A DNA stretch of 64,000 bases from Halomicrobium sp. LC1Hm (GTDB lineage Archaea > Halobacteriota > Halobacteria > Halobacteriales > Haloarculaceae). The notes beneath the pieces are model-generated. The model saw nothing but the letters and a program-made list of their open reading frames with translations. It had not been told where the DNA came from and searched no databases. The position numbers and the translations under genes are program-made. Below are positions 22,049 to 30,040 of the stretch, in pieces. Each line of letters opens with the position of its first letter. Positions within the stretch are counted from its first letter, which is position 1. The stretch covers positions 159,918 to 223,917 of the forward strand of contig NZ_CP044130.1 of NCBI RefSeq assembly GCF_009617995.1. The letters run 5' to 3'.

Positions 22049-22281
22049 GCTTTCTCCACGTAGAACTCGTGGTGGTCGTCCAGTTCTTCGACGGCGCGCA
22101 GTTCGTTGCCGGCTTCCTCGGCCCACTCGGGAACGTCGGACAGTGACTGCTCGTTGTCGCTCAGCAGGCGGACCACCTCGCCGGAGTCGGCGCTCCGAAT
22201 GGCTCCGATGAGGTCCATCAGTGGGCCGGGGCAGGCTGCGCCCCTGGCGTCGACGGTTTCGTCGGGTTCCATGTCGGTCAT
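22045..22281 (-). CDS. TusA-family sulfur carrier 1
   Basis: 78 residues. The N-terminal block VDARGAACPGPLMDLIGAIR holds the carrier cysteine (Cys17) in the CPxP motif that defines TusA/SirA proteins. The fold is about 80 residues and acts in the cytoplasm by carrying sulfur as a persulfide. It starts the operon with sqr and DUF1641 by a 4-bp overlap. ATG 22281 is used; ATG 22272 is possible. Element G lies 40 bp upstream in reverse orientation. Confidence 0.9.
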   Translation of the reverse strand: MTDMEPDETVDARGAACPGPLMDLIGAIRSADSGEVVRLLSDNEQSLSDVPEWAEEAGNELRAVEELDDHHEFYVEKA

Positions 22282-22320
22282 AGATCGCTCACAGGTAATC
22301 GTTAGGTCTCGACCGTATTA

Positions 22321-22334
22321 GTATTGCACACCAA
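22321..22334. promoter_or_regulatory. Sulfur-regulon element G, reversed
   Basis: GTATTGCACACCAA on the plus strand, opposite to the tusA gene. It keeps the GTATTG half but diverges after it. The orientation is like element E before the second tusA. Confidence 0.35.
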
Positions 22335-22414
22335 TTCCAAGACTCTGGGAATCCAAAGTTCGGACGGACCCATCATGAGGAAGTCCGGCGACAACGTGGT
22401 CGCGCTGTCAACTG

Positions 22415-23665
22415 TCACTCGTTGGTCTGGGAGTGCCACGTCGCCGGCAGCTGCGTGTAGACGACCGCGTTGTCGACGAGCACGTCGACGGGCACGTACT
22501 CGTCGGGCGCGTGGACCGTGTCTGTGCCGAGCGCGAACTCGACGGTCGGAATGCCCGCGTGTCGGAGTTTCTTGGCGTCGCCACCGCCCGTCGCACTCCG
22601 TCGAAAGATCCGCGTTTCCGTCACGTCCGCCGCCGTCGACGCCACCGCTTCGACGAGCGGGCTGTCGGGTGCCTCGGCGGTGCCGACGCTCCAGGAGACG
22701 TCGGCGATCGTGATACCGTCGCAGCCGGCGACACACTCCCGAATGCCCGCCAGTACGTCGGGCGTGTGGACGCCCGCCGTCAGCCGCACGTCGATCTCGG
22801 CGCGGGCGGACTGTGGGACGCTGTTTATCGCGTCACCGCCCTCCAGGACGCCGAGATTGATCGAGGGGTACCAGAACAGTTCCCGAGCGACGCCTTCGCC
22901 CATCGAGGGGGCGTAGTACTCGACGGACTCTTCGACGATGGCTGCCACGTCCGGATCGATTTCGAGGCGTTGGGTTCCGAACCGCTCGCGCACGGTCTCG
23001 ACGGCCTCGTAGAGCCGCTCGATTGCGTTGACGCCGACGACTGGCCGGGAGCCGTGGGCACCCTCGCCCGCTGCTTCGAGCGTCAGCCAGATGCTCCCTC
23101 GATCTGCGACCGTGACGGAGTGGCGGCCTTCCGCACAGGTCGGTTCGCCGATCACGCAGGCGTCGGCGTCAAGCATCTCTGCGTCCAGTAGCGCAGGCAG
23201 TCCGGCATCGCCGCCGACTTCCTCGTCGCTCACGAAAGCGAACTGGAGGTCGACGGGCGGGGTCGTGTCGGTGGTCACGAACGCCTGTATCGTGAACAGC
23301 ATCGACGCCACGGCACCCTTCATGTCGGTCGCACCGCGGCCGTAGACCCGATCGTCGGCGCGTTCGCCGAGTGGGTCCCGCGTCCACGCGTCGGCGTCGA
23401 ACGGGACCGTATCGAGGTGGCCGTTGTACAGCAGCGTGCGGTCGGACTCGCCCGGAACTTCGACGAGCAGATTCGGTTTCGCTGGATCGACCGCGAACCG
23501 CTCGCTGTCGACCGAAAGGGGGTCGAGGAACCGCTCGATCTCGGCGACGATCTCGCGCGTGTCGCCGGGCGGGTTCGACGTGTCGGCCGCGAGCAGATCG
23601 AGGGCGATCTCGCTCAGCTCCTCGCGATGTGCCCGAACGAACGTCGCGGGTGTCGTGTCGGTCAT
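22415..23665 (-). CDS. M20 family peptidase / deacetylase (ArgE/DapE type)
   Basis: 416 residues. A dinuclear zinc site is visible: His83 and Asp85 in YNGHLDTVPFD, Asp114 in GRGATDMKGAVA, and Glu148-Glu149 in FVSDEEVGG. The dimerisation domain contains the GAHGSRPVVGVNAIERL block typical of ArgE/DapE/CPG2. The family removes acyl groups from amino acids, or cleaves small peptides. Substrate cannot be predicted: no arginine or lysine genes are adjacent. It is 35 bp after the exporter gene on the same strand, so joint transcription is possible, though it has no sulfur-regulon element of its own. Confidence 0.85.
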   Translation of the reverse strand: MTDTTPATFVRAHREELSEIALDLLAADTSNPPGDTREIVAEIERFLDPLSVDSERFAVDPAKPNLLVEVPGESDRTLLYNGHLDTVPFDADAWTRDPLGERADDRVYGRGATDMKGAVASMLFTIQAFVTTDTTPPVDLQFAFVSDEEVGGDAGLPALLDAEMLDADACVIGEPTCAEGRHSVTVADRGSIWLTLEAAGEGAHGSRPVVGVNAIERLYEAVETVRERFGTQRLEIDPDVAAIVEESVEYYAPSMGEGVARELFWYPSINLGVLEGGDAINSVPQSARAEIDVRLTAGVHTPDVLAGIRECVAGCDGITIADVSWSVGTAEAPDSPLVEAVASTAADVTETRIFRRSATGGGDAKKLRHAGIPTVEFALGTDTVHAPDEYVPVDVLVDNAVVYTQLPATWHSQTNE

Positions 23666-23699
23666 GTGTCTGTCTTGGTGTGGTCACCACAAAAACCGG

Positions 23700-24758
23700 C
23701 TAGTCGGCTGTCGACGTCTGCTGACGACGTGTCACGCGCAGTGACGACAGCGCCGTATAGAGGATCGCCACGGCGACGACGACCGCCGCGCCGACGACGA
23801 GCACCAGTCCGAGCAGTTCGAGCGTCGGGCTCCCGACGTAGGACCCGATCTCGCCGACGCCGACGGCAACGGCACCGACCAGCAACATGCCGCCGAAGTA
23901 GATCTTGATGCCGTCGGCGTCGACGACGGCGGTCGCGGCGGAGCCGATACGCGCACCGAGTGCGCTCCCGAACAGCAGCGGTGCGACGATACCGAGGTCG
24001 ACGCCGCCACCCTGTCCGTAGAGGTAACTCCCGAGACCGCCGGAGAAGACGATCTCGAAGAGGTCCGTCCCGACGGCGACGGGCACGGGAACACCGATCG
24101 CGTAGATCATCGCCGGCATCCGGATGAATCCGCCACCGACGCCGAGAAAGCCCGACAGGAGGCCGGTCGCGAAGGCGACGGCCGTGATGACCCACGCGGA
24201 CACGCGGATGTCGCCTCGGAGCGTCACCATCGGCGGAATCCGAACGGTTCGTTGAATCGTTTTTGCGACGTCGGGGATCTCGTACTCGCTGAGGTCCTTG
24301 TCAGCAGCCTCGTGATCGATGCTATCCCCGCCGTCACCGCCCAGGGCGTCACGGGTCACCATCGCCCCGACGCCGCCAAGCAAGACGACGTACGCGACGC
24401 TGATGATCCCACCAGCCAGTCCCAGCGATTCGAGGTAGTAGACGCTGGCGCGCCCGGCCTCGATACCGATGGTCGTGCCGGTAATCATGATCACGCCCAG
24501 CTTGTAGTCGACCTGCCCGAGATCGTGGTGCTTCAGGGTCGCGATGACGGCCGTCCCGAAGACGAACGCCATCCCGCTCCCGACTGCGACGGGCGCAGGG
24601 TAATCGAGCATCAGCAGAGCGGGGGTGACGAGGAACGACCCGCCCATGCCGAAGAATCCGAACAGGACGCCCACGACGAGGCCGAATCCGACGAACAGCG
24701 CGAGCATTTCGGGGCTCGTCCCCAGGATCCCGGACCCGCCGAGCAGGCTATCGAGCAT
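23700..24758 (-). CDS. TauE/SafE family sulfite/anion exporter
   Basis: 352 residues from ATG 24758; GTG 24767 would add three. About eight membrane segments fall in two halves, each beginning with a family glycine motif (FGFFGMGGSFLVTPALLML and SGFLGVGGGFIRMPAM). A soluble acidic loop (residues about 145-190) separates them. Members export sulfite, sulfoacetate or similar anions. In the sulfur island it would remove sulfite made by the persulfide dioxygenase-like protein. The start overlaps the small membrane gene upstream. Confidence 0.85.
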   Translation of the reverse strand: MLDSLLGGSGILGTSPEMLALFVGFGLVVGVLFGFFGMGGSFLVTPALLMLDYPAPVAVGSGMAFVFGTAVIATLKHHDLGQVDYKLGVIMITGTTIGIEAGRASVYYLESLGLAGGIISVAYVVLLGGVGAMVTRDALGGDGGDSIDHEAADKDLSEYEIPDVAKTIQRTVRIPPMVTLRGDIRVSAWVITAVAFATGLLSGFLGVGGGFIRMPAMIYAIGVPVPVAVGTDLFEIVFSGGLGSYLYGQGGGVDLGIVAPLLFGSALGARIGSAATAVVDADGIKIYFGGMLLVGAVAVGVGEIGSYVGSPTLELLGLVLVVGAAVVVAVAILYTALSSLRVTRRQQTSTAD

Positions 24759-24912
24759 TCGTCTCACCCCCCACGAGGAGCTTCATCAGATACGGTCCGA
24801 AGAGCCGTTCGAGACTCCCATAGCCCACGTACAGCACGATCGCCTCCAAGAGGATCGTGCCGATGAGCACTGCCGTTTCGGGGTCCCACGTGGGTATCTC
24901 TAGTCCAGCCAT
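24748..24912 (-). CDS. Small membrane protein (54 aa) ahead of the TauE gene
   Basis: 54 residues from ATG 24912 (MAGLEIPTWDPETAVL), with one strong membrane helix (AVLIGTILLEAIVLYVGYGSLE) and a short charged tail. It overlaps the TauE gene by about 11 bp, so it is cotranslated. Small proteins of this kind occur before TauE/SafE genes in haloarchaea and could be a subunit of the exporter; the role is inferred. A GTTATAGG-like TATA and element C are upstream. Confidence 0.7.
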   Translation of the reverse strand: MAGLEIPTWDPETAVLIGTILLEAIVLYVGYGSLERLFGPYLMKLLVGGETNAR

Positions 24913-25007
24913 CGATTCTCCCTCTGACGTTCGACCGCGGAAATTCGTTGTTGGCACATTTCTGCTCACCTCCCTCTATCCGGTTCGTCCCTATAACGGT
25001 TTTGGGA

Positions 25008-25021
25008 ATACTATACAATAC
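25008..25021 (-). promoter_or_regulatory. Sulfur-regulon element C
   Basis: GTATTGTATAGTAT, then TC, CCAA, A and ACCGTTATAGG (TATA). It differs from element B at two positions of 14. AATACTATA is also directly repeated here (25007-25015 and 25017-25025). It lies 95 bp before the small membrane protein, implying a longer leader. Confidence 0.6.
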
Positions 25022-25219
25022 TATATTCGAGTAACCTTCGCTGGAGTACCGATAACGTATAGAGAACGTATCCCCCTCTCGGCGGCGTTCCAAGCGCAGT
25101 TCGTCGCCTGGACTGTGGCTGTCGCTGTCACACGTTGGAGTGCTCGACCGAGAGCTATCGTAACAATTGAAACGATTGACACACCGATCGCACTGCTGTC
25201 TCGGGTGTGCATTGACTTT
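25022..25219. other. Intergenic stretch, no gene
   Basis: No gene is seen between element C and hairpin repeat copy 2. Confidence 0.5.
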
Positions 25220-25302
25220 CATACTGCCGGCTGTACGTCTGTGAAGAATTTCGCGACCACGGGGTCGCGAATATCTTGAAACAGTGACAGCCGGCAGTAT
25301 CA
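25220..25302. repeat. Nested hairpin repeat, copy 2
   Basis: Outer arms CATACTGCCGGCTGT / ACAGCCGGCAGTATCA are perfectly complementary over 14-15 bp; the inner stem is TTCGCGACC-ACG-GGGTCGCGAA. It lies 52 bp downstream of the PiT permease stop codon, again at a gene 3' end. The inner stem sequence differs from copies 1 and 3 but both sides changed together, so base pairing is conserved. Confidence 0.8.
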
Positions 25303-25353
25303 ATGGCTACTATACTGGGGTGTCTGTCACCGAGGGATATTGTGTCGGCCCTG

Positions 25354-26529
25354 CTACAGCAGCAGGTCCGCGGCGGCGTACGCGAGCACGAACGAGAGGC
25401 CGAACGACCCTGCCCACGCTCCCACAGTCACGAGTATCTTCCGTGCGTCGACCGCGTCGCGTCCGCCGACGGCGGCACCGCTTCCGATGATGGCGCTGAC
25501 GACGATCTCGTTGAACGACACCGGAACGCCCAGCAGGACGGCCAGTTGTGCGATCAGGAACGACGGCACGAGTGCCGAAATGGAGCGTCGCGGTCCCAGC
25601 GAGGAGTAGTCCTGTGCCAGCGACTTGATCATTCGAGGCGCGCCCGTCCACGACCCGGCGAGCATCCCCAGCCCGCCGCCGACGAGCACGGTCATCGTCG
25701 ACACCATCCCGATCTCGTCGAGCAGGGGCAGCAACGGCCCGACGGCGAGGCCGACCTGACTCCCGCCCGCGGAGAAGGCGACGAGTGAGCCCAGCGCGAG
25801 CAGTACGCGCCGCAGGCCGCCGCGTTCGTCACGGCGAATGTCCCACCGGACGACGGCGGCGACGGCCAGCGCGACGACGCCGGTCACGACGAGCCCCGAC
25901 GCGAGGCCGTCCACTGCCAGCACGCGTTGCCCGAGCCCGCGGACCGTCCCCGACGTGGTCCCCTCGCCGAGGAAGCTGAACTCGACGTTCGCGAGGACGG
26001 CACCGACGAGACCGGCGAGGGCCGGGATGCTGTCCCGCTCGGGAACGTCGGGACGGGGCAAGACGCTGGCGATGACGAACGCGATGCCGCCGCCGATGAC
26101 AGGCGTCAACACCCAGACGGCGGCGATCTGCTGGTACTTCGCCCAGACCGGCGTCCCGCCCAGCGCGAGGCCGACGCCGATGACGGCACCCGTCACGGTG
26201 AACGCGGTCGCGATCGGATACCCCGTCGTGATCCCGACCGCCATCAGCCCCGCGCCCAGTACGAGCACGAGGATGACGCCGGCGACGGGCAGACTGATGC
26301 CGCCCACGAGACCGCTCCCGACCGCTTCCGAGACGCTCCCGCCCTGTGTGACCGCCCCTGCGAACCCGAAGATGCCGACCAGAAAGGCGGCCCGCATCGT
26401 CCCGATGGCGTTCGCGCCGACGGCCGGTGCGAAAGGGGTCGCGCCGCTCGATCCGGCACCGATGACCCACGCCATGAACAGGCTGGCGAGCGCTGCACCG
26501 ACGAAGAGAGCGATGAGGGCGGGATCCAT
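25354..26529 (-). CDS. PiT family anion permease
   Basis: 391 residues, almost wholly hydrophobic, with about ten membrane segments in two related halves. Each half has a GAN-type motif (FAPAVGANAIGTMRAAF and the SWTGAPRMIKSLAQDY region), as in the PiT inorganic phosphate transporters. The GANDVANA signature is altered here. Bacillus CysP shows that PiT-fold proteins can move sulfate. Because this gene ends the operon of rhodanese-MBL and YeeE genes, sulfate or thiosulfate is a plausible substrate; phosphate cannot be excluded. The gap to the previous gene is 8 bp. Confidence 0.82.
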   Translation of the reverse strand: MDPALIALFVGAALASLFMAWVIGAGSSGATPFAPAVGANAIGTMRAAFLVGIFGFAGAVTQGGSVSEAVGSGLVGGISLPVAGVILVLVLGAGLMAVGITTGYPIATAFTVTGAVIGVGLALGGTPVWAKYQQIAAVWVLTPVIGGGIAFVIASVLPRPDVPERDSIPALAGLVGAVLANVEFSFLGEGTTSGTVRGLGQRVLAVDGLASGLVVTGVVALAVAAVVRWDIRRDERGGLRRVLLALGSLVAFSAGGSQVGLAVGPLLPLLDEIGMVSTMTVLVGGGLGMLAGSWTGAPRMIKSLAQDYSSLGPRRSISALVPSFLIAQLAVLLGVPVSFNEIVVSAIIGSGAAVGGRDAVDARKILVTVGAWAGSFGLSFVLAYAAADLLL

Positions 26530-26537
26530 GGAACTGG

Positions 26538-26999
26538 TCAGTCCGCGCCCGTTACGGCGGTGTCACGTGCCTGGCTGCGGCTCCGCCAGTATCCCTGAGC
26601 GTACGCGCCCAGGAACATCCCGGCCAGCGCCCAGAGGATCGTGACGTTGCCGACGCCCAGGCTCGCGTACGCGGCACCCGGACAGATGCCCGAAAGCCCC
26701 CAGCCGACGCCGAAGATGGCACCCCCGACCAGGACGTTCCGATCGAACGGCTTCAGGCGACGCTCGTAGCGGTCACCCGTCAGGGGTGCCGCGTCCCGAA
26801 TCCGGGGCAGCAGGGCGAACGCGATCCCGGAGACGATAGCGGCCCCGAACATCACGAACGGGAGGCCGAGGTCGTCGAACTGGAGGAAGTTCAGCACGAC
26901 CTCCGGTCGCGCCATGTGGCTGAACCCGAGCCCGAAGCCGAACACGATGCCGCCGACGAAGATCAGCGGCTTGAACAGCGGGTGGCGGTCGTCGCTCAC
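26538..26999 (-). CDS. YeeE/YedE (TsuA-like) transporter half, short form B
   Basis: 153 residues starting at GTG 26999 (VSDDRHPLFKPLIF). Four membrane segments are seen, with the family cysteine motif WGLSGICPGAAYAS. The YeeE/YedE family includes the thiosulfate importer TsuA, which moves thiosulfate through conserved cysteines; this is a half-size protein and needs its partner, the next gene upstream. In-frame codons continue to 27068, but the added residues are the direct-repeat region and are low in hydrophobicity. It precedes the PiT permease by 8 bp. Confidence 0.82.
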   Translation of the reverse strand: MSDDRHPLFKPLIFVGGIVFGFGLGFSHMARPEVVLNFLQFDDLGLPFVMFGAAIVSGIAFALLPRIRDAAPLTGDRYERRLKPFDRNVLVGGAIFGVGWGLSGICPGAAYASLGVGNVTILWALAGMFLGAYAQGYWRSRSQARDTAVTGAD

Positions 27000-27099
27000 G
27001 TGTCGCTCCCTCCGTTCGCTCCCGTTCGCGTCTGCCGAGGCCTCTCGCTGGTCGGCCTCGCTGCCCACGTGTCGCTCCCTCCGTTCGCTCCCGTTCGCG
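26997..27099. repeat. Two 34-bp direct repeats, 69-bp period
   Basis: A 34-bp unit starting CACGTGTCGCTCCCTCCG and ending CCCGTTCGCG occurs at 26997-27030 and 27066-27099, identical, separated by 35 bp. The first copy contains the GTG start codon of the YeeE-B gene. Sequence of the type GAGCGAACGGGAGC is common low-complexity spacer DNA in haloarchaea. Replication slippage is the likely origin. Confidence 0.8.
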
Positions 27100-27198
27100 C
27101 ATTCCGAGACCCTCGCTGCTCACGGCTCACAGTCGTTCGCCGCTCGCTCTTCGAGGCGCGAACGTAGTGAGCACCTCGCACCGCTCGCGTCTCGCGCA

Positions 27199-27756
27199 TC
27201 ACGGGCTCACCCCCAGCGCTGCGACGACCTGGGCGGTCCCGATGGCGACGGTCAGGAACGTCACCACGCCGACCAGCGACGTCTTCGACGCCGAGCCGAC
27301 GCCGCAGACGCCGTGCCCGGACGTACAGCCCTTGCCGATTCGGGTGCCGATTCCGACGAGGATGCCGCCGAGGAACAGCCGCCACGGCTGCACCTCTGTC
27401 ATCCAGAGCGTCACCCCGGCGACCTCGTACAGCTGGCCGGTCGTCCCGGGTTCGTACAGCGAGCTCGTGACCAGCCCGGACTGGACGGTCGCCGCGAACG
27501 CCAGCCCGCCGAGGATGATGCCCAGCGTGAACACCACGCGCCAGTCCCGTGAGCCGACGTACCGCTGGAACCGCGACTGGTCGGAGACGTACGACAGCGT
27601 CGACTCCAGGAACGTACTCGCCCCGGCTGGGATACCCGTCCCGATGTAAATCAGAACGGTGCCGAGCCCGACGAGCAGTCCGCCGACGGCGTAGCGGCTG
27701 ATCCCGTTGGGAAACAGCTCGGCGGTCACCTGAAGCGCGAGTGGATCAGTCACCAT
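27199..27756 (-). CDS. YeeE/YedE (TsuA-like) transporter half A
   Basis: 185 residues with about five membrane segments. The conserved thiosulfate-path motif GIGTRIGKGCTSGHGVCG holds two cysteines. Together with the short form B it makes a two-part transporter equivalent to a full TsuA. It is 8 bp after the rhodanese-MBL gene in the same operon. The gap to the next gene is 200 bp of low-complexity sequence with direct repeats, so B may be expressed separately. Confidence 0.85.
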   Translation of the reverse strand: MVTDPLALQVTAELFPNGISRYAVGGLLVGLGTVLIYIGTGIPAGASTFLESTLSYVSDQSRFQRYVGSRDWRVVFTLGIILGGLAFAATVQSGLVTSSLYEPGTTGQLYEVAGVTLWMTEVQPWRLFLGGILVGIGTRIGKGCTSGHGVCGVGSASKTSLVGVVTFLTVAIGTAQVVAALGVSP

Positions 27757-27764
27757 CGCCCGCC

Positions 27765-28958
27765 TCAGTCATCCGCCAGCGAGCCCTGGCTGGCGGCGCA
27801 GTTGTTCGGGCCGAGTTCGAGCGTGAACGCCTCCTCGTCGTCGACGGCGTTCTGTCCGAGGTTCGTCGCGATGATCTCTTCGTAGTTGGCCGGACGGGGC
27901 GGCATGTCCGAGAGGATCAGGTCGACGAAGTCGTCCTCGTCCATCGTGAGCGCGTCCATCTCGGCGACGAGCTCGCCGATGGGCGCGGTGTAGGTGCCGT
28001 CGTCGGCGGGCTCGGCGGCGTCGCTGAAGTGCGCGCCCCCGATTAGCGTGTCGTCGGGCAGCGTCAGCACGCGCTCCTGCAGGGATTCGTAGAGCATGCG
28101 CGCGGCGTCGGGCGCGCCGTCGTCGCCCTCTTCGAGGTCGGGGCGGGCGACGCTCTCGACGAACAGCCCGTCGCCGGTCGCGAGCAGGCTGTCGTCGATC
28201 AGATACGAGGTCATCCCGGTCGTGTGGCCGGGCGTGTAGACGGCCTCGATGGTGGCGTCGCCGACCTGGAAGGTGTCGCCGTCCGCGGCAGTGGTCAGCT
28301 CGTCAGCGTAGGTGACACCGCGGTCGACCGCGGCCTCGGGGATGACGCCCTCGACGCCCTCCGCGTCCAGATTCCGCACGCCCGAGATGTGGTCGGCGTG
28401 GATGTGGGTGTCCAGCGCGTACTGCAGGTCGACGCCGAGTTCCGCGGCGTCCGCGAGGTAGCGGTCGGTGAACGCCCGCAGCGGGTCGATAATTGCGGCT
28501 TCGCCGTCGTCGTACAGCAGGTAACCCAGGCAACCCGAGGAGGGTCGCTGGTACTGCAGGAGCGTGCCCGCGCCGTCGTAGCGCTCGACCTCGACGGCCT
28601 CGTAGATGCTCGCCCAGCCGTTCATCCCGTCTTCGAGGTGGTCCACGTCGTAGCCCTGTTCGACGAGCGTGCCCGCGACGTACTCGCTGGCACCCCCCTT
28701 CGCACAGAGGACCGTCACTTCGCGGTCGTCGGGGATCCGGTCGAGCACGCTGTCGTCGATCTCGTCGTCGAGGAACTCGAAGTACGGGACGTTGATCGAC
28801 GTGACGTTCTCGCCGTCGATCCGCCACTCCTCGTAGTCCGATTGCATGCGCGCGTCGAGGAGCGTGACGTCCTCGCCGTCGTCGATTCGATCCTTCAGCG
28901 TCTTCGGTGCGACGCTCGAAACGTCTGCGTCCGGGGTCGGAAAGTCTTCGGCGTTCAT
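27765..28958 (-). CDS. Rhodanese-metallo-beta-lactamase protein, persulfide dioxygenase-like
   Basis: 397 residues from ATG 28958. An N-terminal rhodanese domain (about 15-125) has the active cysteine in VTVLCAKGGAS (Cys85); the C-terminal metallo-beta-lactamase domain (130-330) has THIHADHISG (His185-His190), TPGHTTGM and GDGLFVESVARPD, as in ETHE1/BlaRH-type persulfide dioxygenases. It would take sulfane sulfur and oxidise persulfide to sulfite in the cytoplasm. The order (rhodanese first) differs from PRF proteins with rhodanese last. It leads the operon with both YeeE halves and the PiT gene. Element D is upstream. Confidence 0.88.
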   Translation of the reverse strand: MNAEDFPTPDADVSSVAPKTLKDRIDDGEDVTLLDARMQSDYEEWRIDGENVTSINVPYFEFLDDEIDDSVLDRIPDDREVTVLCAKGGASEYVAGTLVEQGYDVDHLEDGMNGWASIYEAVEVERYDGAGTLLQYQRPSSGCLGYLLYDDGEAAIIDPLRAFTDRYLADAAELGVDLQYALDTHIHADHISGVRNLDAEGVEGVIPEAAVDRGVTYADELTTAADGDTFQVGDATIEAVYTPGHTTGMTSYLIDDSLLATGDGLFVESVARPDLEEGDDGAPDAARMLYESLQERVLTLPDDTLIGGAHFSDAAEPADDGTYTAPIGELVAEMDALTMDEDDFVDLILSDMPPRPANYEEIIATNLGQNAVDDEEAFTLELGPNNCAASQGSLADD

Positions 28959-29014
28959 GTCGTACACCCTCAGCTATTGGGTCGATGCACAAAAGGGTTT
29001 GCAAAGAAATTCAC

Positions 29015-29028
29015 TAACTACACAATAC
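29015..29028 (-). promoter_or_regulatory. Sulfur-regulon element D
   Basis: GTATTGTGTAGTTA on the gene's strand, 56 bp before the rhodanese-MBL start codon, with an AT-rich region following. Confidence 0.55.
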
Positions 29029-29121
29029 AGTACTCCGAGAAGGAGAGCAAAAAGCTGTTGAAAGCCATTCAACGGTACTTTGTGAGCACCCATATCTATA
29101 TTCGACCACACAGACTGTTGC

Positions 29122-29175
29122 AGTACGCACAATAACCAACATTCTTTTAACCCCGAAGGCGGTATTGTGCGATAG
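29122..29175 (+). promoter_or_regulatory. tusA2-dsrE promoter with elements E and F
   Basis: Element E at 29122-29135 (AGTACGCACAATAA, the reverse of TTATTGTGCGTACT) is followed by CCAAC and TATA TTCTTTTAACC at 29141-29151. Element F (GTATTGTGCGATAG) at 29162-29175 lies between TATA and the start codon, where binding would block transcription. A pair flanking TATA suggests two-way control. Confidence 0.5.
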
Positions 29176-29206
29176 CTCCAATACGAATCAACGGAGCAGA
29201 TACACT

Positions 29207-29452
29207 ATGAGTGCTGAATTCGACATCGCAGAGACGCTCGACGTGAAAGGTGCATCGTGTCCCATGCCAGTGGTGAAAACGAAGTCCGCTATCGACGACC
29301 TCTCCGAGGGTGACGTCCTCGAAGTGCTGGCGACGGACTCCGGCAGTATGAGCGACATCGACGGCTGGGCCTCCGGAACCGAGGGCGTCGAGCTGCTCGA
29401 CCAGGCGGAAGGCGACGACGTGTACAAACACTACGTCCGCAAGACGGAGTGA
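29207..29452 (+). CDS. TusA-family sulfur carrier 2
   Basis: 81 residues from ATG 29207. TLDVKGASCPMPVVKTKSAI has the CPxP carrier motif (Cys18). The fold and size match TusA/SirA. It is followed 2 bp later by the DsrE-like gene. A TusA-DsrE pair is a known sulfur-transfer module; the two would hand sulfur to one another. It differs from TusA1 enough to suggest a distinct partner. Confidence 0.9.
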   Translation: MSAEFDIAETLDVKGASCPMPVVKTKSAIDDLSEGDVLEVLATDSGSMSDIDGWASGTEGVELLDQAEGDDVYKHYVRKTE

Positions 29453-29454
29453 CG

Positions 29455-30027
29455 ATGAGCACGGACACGCCAGACGCGCCCGGCGACGAGACGCCCTCTC
29501 GCGCGGAACTCGCCGCGCGCGTCGACGAACTGGAAGACGCGCTCGCCGAGGCCACCAGCGAGGACGACGGCAAGAAGATGAGCATCATCGCCACCAAGGG
29601 GACCCTGGACATGGCGTACCCGCCGCTCATCCTCGCCAGCACTGCCGCCGCGTTCGGCTACGAGGTGACGGTCTTTCACACGTTCTGGGGGCTGGAGATC
29701 CTCCACGAGGAGCGCTCGAAGGACCTCAAGCTCAGCTCCGTGGGCAACCCCAACATGCCGGTCCCGAACGCCGTCGCCGCGCTCCCCGGAATGGACCGCG
29801 TCACGACGAAGATGATGGAGAAGAAGATCGCGGACAACGACACCGCCACCATCGAGGAACTCATCGAGACGAGCCTCGACATGGGCGTGGAGTTCCAGGC
29901 CTGTCAGATGACGATCGAGCTGATGGACTACGACGAATCGGAGTTCTACGACGGCGTCACGACCGGCGTCGGCGCTGCGACGGCGCTACAGGACATGGCC
30001 GATGCCGACATCCAGCTTCTCGTCTGA
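29455..30027 (+). CDS. DsrE/DsrF-like sulfur relay protein
   Basis: 190 residues from ATG 29455. An acidic N-terminal coiled-coil-like helix (SRAELAARVDELEDALAEAT) precedes the DsrE domain: KKMSIIATKGTLDMAYPPLILASTAAAFGYEVTVFHT and the conserved cysteine in GVEFQACQMTIELM. Such DsrE/DrsE proteins carry sulfur in sulfur oxidation and tRNA thiolation. It is coupled to tusA2. The protein also has the GMDRVTTKMMEKK stretch typical of the peroxiredoxin-like DsrE subgroup. Confidence 0.85.
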   Translation: MSTDTPDAPGDETPSRAELAARVDELEDALAEATSEDDGKKMSIIATKGTLDMAYPPLILASTAAAFGYEVTVFHTFWGLEILHEERSKDLKLSSVGNPNMPVPNAVAALPGMDRVTTKMMEKKIADNDTATIEELIETSLDMGVEFQACQMTIELMDYDESEFYDGVTTGVGAATALQDMADADIQLLV

Positions 30028-30040
30028 CAGCGCTACTGGT

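Noticed and set aside
26997..27099. Mini CRISPR (34-bp repeat, 35-bp spacer)
   Set aside because: Only two repeats, no cas genes, and the sequence is low-complexity of a type common in haloarchaea. The repeat also covers a start codon.
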